A stretch of 64,000 bases of DNA, taken from Methylorubrum salsuginis. Its GTDB lineage: Bacteria > Pseudomonadota > Alphaproteobacteria > Rhizobiales > Beijerinckiaceae. The stretch covers positions 103,485 through 167,484 of the forward strand of contig NZ_FOSV01000011.1 in NCBI RefSeq assembly GCF_900114375.1, written 5' to 3'. The position numbers were made by a program, and so were the translations under genes. The notes below the pieces were generated by a model. The model was not told where the DNA came from, made no database searches, and saw only the letters and a program-made list of their open reading frames with translations. This document shows, piece after piece, positions 56,872-64,000 of the stretch (its first letter is position 1; the number at the start of each line of letters is the position of its first letter).

Positions 56872-57891
56872 TCAGGCCGGCCCGGAATGGGGCGGGCCGA
56901 AGAAGGTCTCGCGCTCGATGTAGATCAGCTCCGAGCGCTTGTGCGGCAGGTCGAACTCCTTCAGCCGCACGAAGCCCTGCTTCTGCATGTACTCGATCCA
57001 GCGCACGTGATCGATGCGCGGGTCGCCGATCACGCGGGTCGTGCGGGAATCGTCGAGGAACATGTAGTGGAGCACGGCGCGGAACCACGCCTCGACCTTA
57101 CCCGGCCCCTGATGGCGCGGATCGCCGACGAGGAGATGCAGACCGCGGTCGTAATCGTGCACGTCGTAGAACGGCGAGACCCGGTCTTCCTTCGCCCAGT
57201 AGATCTCGAAATAGGCGAACGGCTGGTCGTCGAAGCAGCCGACGAAGCTTGCCATATGCGGATCGGCGGCGACGGTGGACAGATATGCGCGGTGATGGTC
57301 GAGATCGCCGCGCTCGTTCCAGAATTCGGCCACGCTGTCGAGGTTCATCCAGCGATTGATGGTCTCGAGGTCACCCTCGACATCGACCGCGCGGATCGAG
57401 AAGTCCGCTTTGAACCGCGGCATGTGGCGCCGGTAGACCTCGCCGACCGGCTTCACCGGCCGCTTCGGATGGCGCTTGTCGCCGCTCATGACATAGGCGA
57501 GCGGCGTCCGACCGCTGGCCCTTCCCTTCAGCCACAGGTCGGGATGCTGCCAGAATGCGCTGCGCTGGGCGGTGAGCCGCAGGCCCCCCTCCCCCGGCTC
57601 GACCGCCTGGATCACGCCCGCGCGGATCGCCTCGCGGGCCCAGTCGTCTGAGGCCGGCAGGGTGATCTCGGCCGTCTCGGCCTTCGGGCGCCGGGCGAAG
57701 ACGTGGGCCAGCAGCGGCAGCAGGGCTTCGGGCGGCATCCCCGCCTCGAACCCGTCGAGAGCGGTGAAGACGTGCCGCTCGGGCCGGGCAAAGACCAGCG
57801 CGCCGCCCCCCTCAACCACGATGCGGGCGCGCTCGTCCTCGACCTCGGCGAAGACCTTTCGTCCGTCGGCGAGGACGAGGGTGAAGGGCAT
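56872..57891 (-). CDS. GNAT-family acyltransferase of siderophore synthesis (IucB/AlcB-like)
   Basis: A 339-residue protein. An N-terminal region (about 1-150) precedes the acyltransferase domain with V-E-G-D-L-E-T-I-N-R-W-M-N, F-W-N-E-R-G-D-L, P-F-A-Y-F-E-I-Y-W-A-K-E-D and G-D-P-R-I-D-H-V-R-W-I-E-Y. These are hallmark residues of the enzymes that acylate N-hydroxy-amines in hydroxamate siderophores. The partner ornithine N-oxygenase lies nearby. A GTG at 57915, overlapping the receptor stop by four bases, is an alternative start and supports cotranscription. Confidence 0.82.
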   Translation of the reverse strand: MPFTLVLADGRKVFAEVEDERARIVVEGGGALVFARPERHVFTALDGFEAGMPPEALLPLLAHVFARRPKAETAEITLPASDDWAREAIRAGVIQAVEPGEGGLRLTAQRSAFWQHPDLWLKGRASGRTPLAYVMSGDKRHPKRPVKPVGEVYRRHMPRFKADFSIRAVDVEGDLETINRWMNLDSVAEFWNERGDLDHHRAYLSTVAADPHMASFVGCFDDQPFAYFEIYWAKEDRVSPFYDVHDYDRGLHLLVGDPRHQGPGKVEAWFRAVLHYMFLDDSRTTRVIGDPRIDHVRWIEYMQKQGFVRLKEFDLPHKRSELIYIERETFFGPPHSGPA

Positions 57892-57911
57892 CGAGACCTG
57901 GTCCAACGAAC

Positions 57912-60161
57912 TCACCACGTGTAACGGGCTCCGACGATGACCTTGCGCTCCTGGCCATAGAAGCAGGAGGTCGGGTCGCCGCAGGCGCTGATGAACTTCC
58001 TGTCGGCGAGGTTGCGGATGTTGAGGGAGAAGCGCCAGTTCTCGTAGGCGTAGGACACGCCGAGATCGACGAGGAAGAATTCCGGCACGCGGATCGGCGT
58101 CAGGCTGATCGAGCCGACCGAGCCGCCGGTGTAGCGCAGGCCGGCGCCGAGCCTCAGGCCGCGAAGATCGCCGGTGAGGAAGGTGTAGTCGCCCCACAAA
58201 GCGGCGATGCGATCCGGCACCGCCGTCGGACGCGTCCCCACTTCGATCGGCTCGTCCGGGCTGCCGATGACGCGCACATCCTGAAGCGTGTAGGTGCCGA
58301 TCGCCCGGAAGCCGTTTCCGAACTCGACCAGCGCCTCCATCTCGTAGCCGCGCGAGCGCAGATCCTGTGCATAGGAAAGCAGTCCGAATGTCGAGACGAC
58401 GTTGGTCTGCGTGATGTCGAAGGCGGAAGCACTGAGGAGGATCGGCAGACCCGGCGCCTTGTATCGCAGGCCGATCTCCTCCTGCTTGCCGAGGCTCGGG
58501 CGGAACGGGCCCGACGACACCAGATCACCGTCCCGGGCGAACCGGCCGGCACCCGGATTGACGGAGAAGGATTCGGAGTAGCTGATGTAAGGCGCGAACC
58601 CGTTGTCGAAGAGGTAGACGGCGCCGATCCTCGGCGACAGGGCCGAGTCCTTGGAGACGCCGGAACTGTCCGCGTTCACCGGGTCCTTGAAGTCGTTGAC
58701 GGCGGAGTCGTACCGGAAGCCGCCGGTCAGCACGAGGCGATCGAAGAACTTGATCTGGTCCTGAAAGTAGACGCCGACCTGCGAGATGGTCTGCCGTTCG
58801 TCCTGGAGCAGGAGCGGAGCGCCGGGAGCGATCGGCTGGCCGATGCCGGAGAACACGTCGAGAAGTCCGCCGTCACGAAAGTTCTGCTGATCGAAGCTGT
58901 ACTGGTTCAGATAATCGACGCCGACGAGCACCGTATGCTTTGTCGGGCCGAGGAAGAAATCCGCCTGCAGTTGGTTGTCGAGCGTGAAGGCCTTGGCACC
59001 GACCTTGCCGCCGATGGCATAGCGGTTGATCGTTCGGAAGGTCGGGTCGTCGAAGTTGATACCGGCACCGTAGACCGTGTTGATGCCGGTGCTGACGGTG
59101 GCGTAGCGCAGGTTCTGGCGCACGGCGAAGGCATCGTTGAAGCGATGCTCGAACTCGTAGCCGATCGCGTATTGCGTGCGGATCTGCTTGTCGAAACTCG
59201 TGTTGCCCGTATAGAGCCGCCGCGAGATGCGCCCGTTCGGGTTCGGCAGGACGGTGCCCTGGGCCGGCAGGAAGTCGCTGTCGATATGGGTGTCGTCCTG
59301 CAGGAACGAACCGAACACGATCAGCGAGGTCTGGTTGTCGGGCTTCCAGGCGAAGGACGGCGCCAGCGCGATGCGTTGGCCGGTGAAGGGGTTGCCGCCG
59401 TTGAGCTGGGTGTTCTGGCCGACGCCGATCATGCGGTAGCTCAGCGTGCCGTCGCCGTTGAGCGCCCCGCCGAAATCCATCCCGATGCGCGGCTGCTCGA
59501 AATTGCCGACCTGCATGTCGACCATGGCGAAGGGCACCGGGGTCGGGCGCTTCGAGACGTAGTTGATGGTGCCGCCTGGGCCGCCCTGGCCGTAGAGAAC
59601 AGAAGAGGGTCCCCGCAAGACTTCGAGGCGCTCGATCATAAACGGATCGACCCGGTAGCCGCCATAGGGGCGGGTCAGTGGCAGGCGCAGATTGTCCTGA
59701 AAGAAGTTGGCCGGCAGGCCGCGGATGGTGATGTAGCTGTCCGAACGCGAGTTGCTGCCGTAGGTGTCGGCGTTGATGCCCGGCGTATACTGGAAGACTT
59801 CGCTGGCGCTCGTCGCTTGTAGGGTCTCGATGCGATCACGTCCGATGACGGTGAGCGATTGCGGCGTCTCGATGATCGGCGCGGCGGTCTTGGTGCCTGC
59901 GGTGCTGGTGTTGGCCACCAAGCCTTCGACCGGGCCCTTGCCGCCGGCCTCCGGGTCGCCGGAGACCGAGACGACGTTGCGGCCGGGACCGCCGGGACGA
60001 CCGGCTCCGCGGCCCTGGCCCGATCCCTCGACCGAAATCTCGTCGAGCCGGGTGGATTCCTGAGCCATGGCGCCGAGCGGCGCCACGAGGCCGACGGCGC
60101 CGAGCATCGCGGCCGAACCGGCCGTCAGCACCGTCATCCGGCATCGTTCCGAGATACGCAT
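57912..60161 (-). CDS. TonB-dependent siderophore receptor
   Basis: A 749-residue outer-membrane receptor with signal peptide (about 1-33, ending A-M-A-Q). The plug domain begins near residue 80 (I-I-E-T-P-Q-S-L-T-V-I-G-R-D-R-I-E) with I-R-G-L-P-A-N-F and ends L-Y-G-Q-G-G-P-G-G. A 22-strand barrel follows, with the C-terminal W motif (A-R-Y-T-W). It belongs to the hydroxamate/coprogen receptor type. A TonB box-like D-E-I-S-V-E-G is near the mature N-terminus. It is the first gene of a leftward pair with the acyltransferase and is preceded by an Irr-type box. Confidence 0.92.
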   Translation of the reverse strand: MRISERCRMTVLTAGSAAMLGAVGLVAPLGAMAQESTRLDEISVEGSGQGRGAGRPGGPGRNVVSVSGDPEAGGKGPVEGLVANTSTAGTKTAAPIIETPQSLTVIGRDRIETLQATSASEVFQYTPGINADTYGSNSRSDSYITIRGLPANFFQDNLRLPLTRPYGGYRVDPFMIERLEVLRGPSSVLYGQGGPGGTINYVSKRPTPVPFAMVDMQVGNFEQPRIGMDFGGALNGDGTLSYRMIGVGQNTQLNGGNPFTGQRIALAPSFAWKPDNQTSLIVFGSFLQDDTHIDSDFLPAQGTVLPNPNGRISRRLYTGNTSFDKQIRTQYAIGYEFEHRFNDAFAVRQNLRYATVSTGINTVYGAGINFDDPTFRTINRYAIGGKVGAKAFTLDNQLQADFFLGPTKHTVLVGVDYLNQYSFDQQNFRDGGLLDVFSGIGQPIAPGAPLLLQDERQTISQVGVYFQDQIKFFDRLVLTGGFRYDSAVNDFKDPVNADSSGVSKDSALSPRIGAVYLFDNGFAPYISYSESFSVNPGAGRFARDGDLVSSGPFRPSLGKQEEIGLRYKAPGLPILLSASAFDITQTNVVSTFGLLSYAQDLRSRGYEMEALVEFGNGFRAIGTYTLQDVRVIGSPDEPIEVGTRPTAVPDRIAALWGDYTFLTGDLRGLRLGAGLRYTGGSVGSISLTPIRVPEFFLVDLGVSYAYENWRFSLNIRNLADRKFISACGDPTSCFYGQERKVIVGARYTW

Positions 60162-60253
60162 CAACACCCCCGAAGCAGAAATAGAACTATGGTCGAGCTT
60201 GTTATTCCGTCGCACACGCCGTTGCAATGCATGAGATCAAATCTAGAACAGTT

Positions 60254-60270
60254 TTTAGAACCATTCTATT
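60254..60270. promoter_or_regulatory. Irr/ICE-like iron-control box
   Basis: TTTAGAA-CCA-TTCTATT matches the ICE consensus TTTAGAA-N3-TTCTAAA at all but the last two positions. It lies about 95 bases upstream of the receptor start. Irr acts through ICE motifs in iron-limited alphaproteobacteria, so the receptor is likely iron-controlled. Confidence 0.65.
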
Positions 60271-60403
60271 TTTGGCGACGAATGGAGAGACTGCCTATTC
60301 TTCCCGAACCAACGCGCTGATCGTGGCTTTGCCGTCACATCGACAAGAATAATGGTCGAGAATACGAGCCGCTGACGGTGTATCCACAGCCCCGGCTCCG
60401 CTT

Positions 60404-61693
60404 TCAGCTCGCCGAGGCGAGCGAGCGACAGCTGCGCCCGGACAGGATGTCGCCGACGATCTCCGACGCCCGGAGCGGCAGGATGGAGAGCAGCGTATCG
60501 GACAACCCATGGCTGCCTTCGTTGCAGCCCTGGAGGTAGATGCGCGGGGTGTAGGAGGCCGGTGTCTTGAGCCGATAGAAGCGATCGACCTCGAAACCGC
60601 CGAGGTCGGCGGCGAGTCCGGCGAGCAGCCGTCGGTGACCGTCGTGACGGTAGCCGGTCGCCAGGATCGCCACGTCGAAGCCCTCGCTCGCGACCGTGCC
60701 GGTCACCGCGTCGCGCAGATCGAGGACGAGGCCGTCGCGCTCCTGCGCGGATTCGATGGTCCGCCCCGACAGCACCCGGTGCCGTTCGGTGCCGGTCACG
60801 CGCTGGCGGTAGAGCAGAGCGTAGATGCGCTCGATCAGGTCGTGGTTGACCACCGCGTAGTTGGTGTTGCGCATGGAGGCGATGAGGCCGCGCCGCGCCT
60901 CGGCCTCCATCGCATGCACCGCATCGACGAAAGCGGCGTCGAACACCTCGTTGACGAAGGGGCTGTCGTCGGCCGGGCGCAGGGCGTGGTCGCGCAGGAT
61001 CAGCGTGGCCTGCGCCTCGGGAAAGCGCTGGGTGACGTCGTAGAAGACTTCCGCGGCGCTCTGCCCGCCGCCGATCACCGCGACCCGCACCGGCCCGCGC
61101 GAACCGATCCGCGCATCGCGCCGCGAGAGGTAGGACGAGGTGTGGACGATCCGGTCGTCACCGAAGCCCTGGAACAGCGCCGGAATGCTCGGGCGCCCGC
61201 CGACCGCGACGACGAGGTCGCGGGTCAGCCGCTCGCTGCGGGTGCCGTCGGCGTCGCGCGACACGACCCGCAGCCGCGAGACGGTGCCGTTGCGCGTCAC
61301 CGGCTCGACCGCCTCGACGGTCTCGCCGTAGCTGACGCGGTCCTCGAAGGCGGCTGCCGCCCAGCGGAAGTAATCGGTGAATTCCTCCCGCGTCGGCGCG
61401 TCCTGCTTCAGGTTGATGAAGCTCTCGAGCCGGCCCTTGTGGTGCAGGTAGTTCACGAAGGTGAACGGGCTCGTCGGGTCGCGCAGGGTCGCCAGATCCT
61501 TGAGGAACGAGATCTGGACGGTGCTGCCCTCGATCTGCATGTCGCGGTGCCAGTGGAATCCGTCCTGGCGCTCCAGGAAGCCCCAGTCGAGCCGCTTGGC
61601 GCCGGGAATTTCAGAGAGCGCCACGGCGAGCGCGAGGTTGGCCGGCCCGAAGCCGATGCCGATCAGGTCTCTCTCCTTGTGGGTCATGTGCAT
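60404..61693 (-). CDS. L-ornithine N5-oxygenase (siderophore monooxygenase)
   Basis: A 429-residue flavin monooxygenase of the IucD/PvdA/SidA type. FAD turn G-I-G-F-G-P-A-N-L-A-L-A lies at the N-terminus, H-W-H-R-D-M-Q-I-E-G-S-T-V-Q-I-S-F-L-K-D-L is the substrate region, and the NADPH turn is V-I-G-G-G-Q-S-A-A-E. The late A-T-G-Y is typical of this class. It hydroxylates the side-chain amine of ornithine (or lysine), the first step to a hydroxamate. The ATG at 61693 was chosen; ATG 61687 and TTG 61702 are alternatives. Confidence 0.9.
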   Translation of the reverse strand: MHMTHKERDLIGIGFGPANLALAVALSEIPGAKRLDWGFLERQDGFHWHRDMQIEGSTVQISFLKDLATLRDPTSPFTFVNYLHHKGRLESFINLKQDAPTREEFTDYFRWAAAAFEDRVSYGETVEAVEPVTRNGTVSRLRVVSRDADGTRSERLTRDLVVAVGGRPSIPALFQGFGDDRIVHTSSYLSRRDARIGSRGPVRVAVIGGGQSAAEVFYDVTQRFPEAQATLILRDHALRPADDSPFVNEVFDAAFVDAVHAMEAEARRGLIASMRNTNYAVVNHDLIERIYALLYRQRVTGTERHRVLSGRTIESAQERDGLVLDLRDAVTGTVASEGFDVAILATGYRHDGHRRLLAGLAADLGGFEVDRFYRLKTPASYTPRIYLQGCNEGSHGLSDTLLSILPLRASEIVGDILSGRSCRSLASAS

Positions 61694-61762
61694 CCCGCTC
61701 AATCGGCTGTTGCGTGTGCGGAAGGCGCCGTCCGGCGCCGCCCGTCGGTGTCGTGAGGTCGT

Positions 61763-64000
61763 TCAGGCCGCGGCGCCGGGTCGGGCGAATGGCACAGCAA
61801 GAGGCGGCCGGAGCCACGCGACCGGGCGGTCCGGATCGCGGGCGGCGGCTTCCAGCACGGCGGCGAAGTCGTCGGCCAAGGCCGCGACGGTGGCCGCGTC
61901 GAACAGGCCGGTGAGGTAGCCGATCGAGACGGCGAGGCGTCCGTCGGGCCGCTCCTTGAGGTCGAATTCCAGTTCGAAGCTCTCGTCGCCGCACTCGACC
62001 GGCAGGTCGCTCGCCCTGAGGCCCGTCAACAGATCCGGGTGCTCGGGCTCGGCCCGGAGGTAGCTGAACAGCACTTGGAACGGCGCTCCTGCACGGTCCG
62101 GCAGACCCCGCTTCCCGAGCGCGTCGAGGAGGCGGGCGTAGGGCAAGGGTCCGGCGCCCTGAGCGGCCAATCGCTCGTCGCGAACCGCGATGAGGAGCTG
62201 CGTGAAGGACTTCGCCGGATCGACATCGAGCACCGTCAACTCGGTGGCGACCAAGCAGCCCACCACCGAATCCAGCTCGGGCGCCCCGCGGTCGGATACG
62301 AGCAGGCCGAGGCTCAGGGCGTTGCGGTCGCAACGGCGGCGCAGGGCGACGCCCAGGGCGGCCATCGCCGCCATCGGCAGGGTCGCGTTCACGGCGCGCG
62401 CTTGGTCTGCCAGCCGGGCCGTCGTGGCGATGGGCAGTTCGAAGCGGAGGCGGGCGCCTTCGCTGCCGAGGGTGAGCGTGCGCGGCCGGTCGGTCGGCAC
62501 CGGATCGGGCCGCCACGCGCCGGACAGGCGCTCCAGCGCCTGCGCGAGCCGGGCCTCCGTCGCCGGGGTGCGATCCTGTGCCCGGCGCCACGCGGCGTAA
62601 TCGGTGGACTGCCGTGCGGGTTCGGGTAGCCCGGGCTCCGCGCCGGACGAGAAGGCGCGGTAGGCGGTGCCGACTTCGTCGAGCAGCAGGGCCATCGCCT
62701 GCCCGTCGCCCGCGGCATGGTGGACGGCGAGCGTCAGCAAATGGTCCTGGCGGCCGAGCCGGGCAAGGCCGATCCGGATCGGTCGATCCGCCGCCATGTC
62801 GAACGGGCGGTTCGCCTGCGCGCGGGCGAAGGCGAGGGCGTACGCCTCGGCGTCCCGGCGGGGGCGATCGGTCAGGTCGAGCCGCTCGATTCGCAACGGT
62901 TCGGGCGGATGCACCACCAGTTCGAGGCCGGCTTCGCCCTCGCGAAAGGTGGTGCGCAGGGCGTCGTGCCGGGCGGCGACATGGTCGAAGCTCGCCCGCA
63001 GCGCGTCGGTGTCGAGGGGGCCGGACAGGCGGATCGCCCCGAAGATGGTCCAGGCGGCGCTGTGAGGATGGCGCCGCTGCCAGTGCCAGAGGCCGGCCTG
63101 CATGTCGGTGGCCGGAACCGCCCGGTCGCGGGGGGGCGGGGGAACGCTCGGGGTCGGCGCGACGGGGGGCGCGGCCTCGATATGGAGCGCGAGCGCCGAA
63201 AGACCCGGCGTCTCGAACACCGCGCGCAGCGGCAGGTCGCGCCCGAACTCGGCACGGATACGGGCGACGAGCTTGGCGGCGAGGAGGGAGTGTCCGCCCA
63301 GCGCGAAGAAGCCGTCGTCCCGGCCGACCTTTTCGATACCGAGCAGCGACGCCCACAGGCCGGCGAGCCGCTCTTCCGTCGCCCCCCGCGGCGGGGCGTA
63401 GGCGCCCGCCTTCCATTCCGGCGCCGGCAGGCCCGCCCGGTCGAGCTTGCCGCTCGCCAGACGCGGCAGCGCCGGCAGCACCACGATCAGCGAGGGGCGC
63501 ATATGCGCCGGAAGCCGCTCCGCGAGATGGGCGGCGAGAACCGCGGCGAGATCCGCCTCCGCCCCGCCCCGCCCGGCGACGTAGGCGACGAGATGCGCCT
63601 CCGCGCCTCGTTTCGCCGCGCGCACCGCCGCCTCGCGGCAGCGCGGATGGGCCAGCAGATGCGCCTCGACCTCGCCGGGCTCGATGCGGAAGCCCCGCAC
63701 CTTCACCTGCGCGTCGATCCGGCCGAGATAGCTCAGCGAGCCGTCGGCGCGCCGCACCACCCGGTCGCCGGTGCGGTAGAGCCGCCCGCCCGCGGCCCCG
63801 AACGGGTCGGGCACGAAGCGCGCGGCGGTCTCGGCCGGCGCGCCGACATAGCCGCGGGCGAGGCCATAGCCGCCGATGTAAAGCTCACCCGGCACGCCGA
63901 TCCCGACCTCCTGCAGCGTCTCGTCGAGGACGTGGGCGGTGCGGGCGCCGACGGGCGTGCCGATCGGCAGCCAATCCGCGCCGTCCCAGGCGGTGGCGGG
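61763..64000 (-). CDS. Nonribosomal peptide synthetase, C-terminal part (runs off window)
   Basis: The frame is open to the window edge, giving 746 residues without the true start. In order: end of an adenylation domain (G-E-L-Y-I-G-G, Y-R-T-G-D-R, G-R-I-D-A-Q-V-K-V-R-G-F-R-I-E, L-A-S-G-K-L-D-R), a carrier domain with D-D-G-F-F-A-L-G-G-H-S-L-L as phosphopantetheine site, and a condensation-type domain with H-H-A-A-G-D-G as active-site motif. The chain ends about 10 residues after that domain, with no thioesterase. It probably assembles the hydroxamate siderophore with the neighbouring oxygenase and acyltransferase. Its upstream modules are outside the window. Confidence 0.9.
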   Translation of the reverse strand, partial: PATAWDGADWLPIGTPVGARTAHVLDETLQEVGIGVPGELYIGGYGLARGYVGAPAETAARFVPDPFGAAGGRLYRTGDRVVRRADGSLSYLGRIDAQVKVRGFRIEPGEVEAHLLAHPRCREAAVRAAKRGAEAHLVAYVAGRGGAEADLAAVLAAHLAERLPAHMRPSLIVVLPALPRLASGKLDRAGLPAPEWKAGAYAPPRGATEERLAGLWASLLGIEKVGRDDGFFALGGHSLLAAKLVARIRAEFGRDLPLRAVFETPGLSALALHIEAAPPVAPTPSVPPPPRDRAVPATDMQAGLWHWQRRHPHSAAWTIFGAIRLSGPLDTDALRASFDHVAARHDALRTTFREGEAGLELVVHPPEPLRIERLDLTDRPRRDAEAYALAFARAQANRPFDMAADRPIRIGLARLGRQDHLLTLAVHHAAGDGQAMALLLDEVGTAYRAFSSGAEPGLPEPARQSTDYAAWRRAQDRTPATEARLAQALERLSGAWRPDPVPTDRPRTLTLGSEGARLRFELPIATTARLADQARAVNATLPMAAMAALGVALRRRCDRNALSLGLLVSDRGAPELDSVVGCLVATELTVLDVDPAKSFTQLLIAVRDERLAAQGAGPLPYARLLDALGKRGLPDRAGAPFQVLFSYLRAEPEHPDLLTGLRASDLPVECGDESFELEFDLKERPDGRLAVSIGYLTGLFDAATVAALADDFAAVLEAAARDPDRPVAWLRPPLAVPFARPGAAA

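Overview
The window is high-GC DNA with an alphaproteobacterial, most likely Methylobacteriaceae (Methylobacterium/Methylorubrum), gene set: an AcpXL-type very-long-chain acyl carrier protein operon, an HWE-family histidine kinase, the imuA-imuB-dnaE2 mutasome behind a GTTC-N7-GTTC LexA box, an Irr-type (ICE) iron box, a ROSE thermometer before hsp20, and palindromic intergenic repeats of a rhizobial/methylobacterial kind. The genus is inferred from gene content and was not tested by search.

Layout. 1-5 kb: start of a PEP-carboxylase-like gene (cut by the edge), small envelope proteins, a cupin, a DUF1127 protein divergent from a LysR regulator, and a zinc-type oxidoreductase. 5.2-8.5 kb: hybrid HWE sensor kinase. 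8.5-12.8 kb: leftward operon acpXL-fabZXL-fabF2XL-fabF1XL-SDR reductase-SH3 protein for the lipid A very-long-chain acyl group. 13-26.7 kb: diguanylate cyclase, two AI-2E-family permeases, a Kdo hydroxylase, hsp20 with its thermometer, a hydrolase, a chemoreceptor, hisN and pxpA with a small HTH gene.

26.8-31 kb is the standout. Between the HTH gene and a Ro60-like gene (rsr) followed by a divergent RNA ligase (rtcB) lies about 1.0 kb without a gene. It resolves into seven tandem non-coding RNA units on the + strand. Each has a covarying terminal helix with a conserved GGGCCGR (bulged C) on the 5' strand and a CAYGMCYG box on the 3' strand, resembling the Ro-binding helix of Y RNAs. Inside this frame sit different modules. 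Three are circularly permuted tRNA mimics whose acceptor helix is capped by a GNRA tetraloop. One of these is a complete four-arm tRNA opened in its D-loop. The others are GNRA- or UCCG-capped arms, a three-way junction and a plain hairpin. A sigma70-like promoter ends just before unit 1. I read the locus as a Y-RNA array plus Ro60 plus RtcB RNA repair or quality-control system.

31-41 kb: two cyclophilins, coaD, pncB, a PNPOx-like stress protein, mrp, mobA, gyrA and a response regulator. 41.4-47.4 kb: the LexA-controlled imuA-imuB-dnaE2 operon, with two copies of an intergenic repeat. 47.5-52.3 kb: an orphan Hint-domain protein, LysR and LuxR-type regulators and small ORFs. 52.3-56.7 kb: a tripartite tricarboxylate (TctABC) system with two binding proteins. 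56.9-64 kb: a hydroxamate siderophore cluster (acyltransferase, TonB receptor, ornithine N-oxygenase, NRPS running off the edge).
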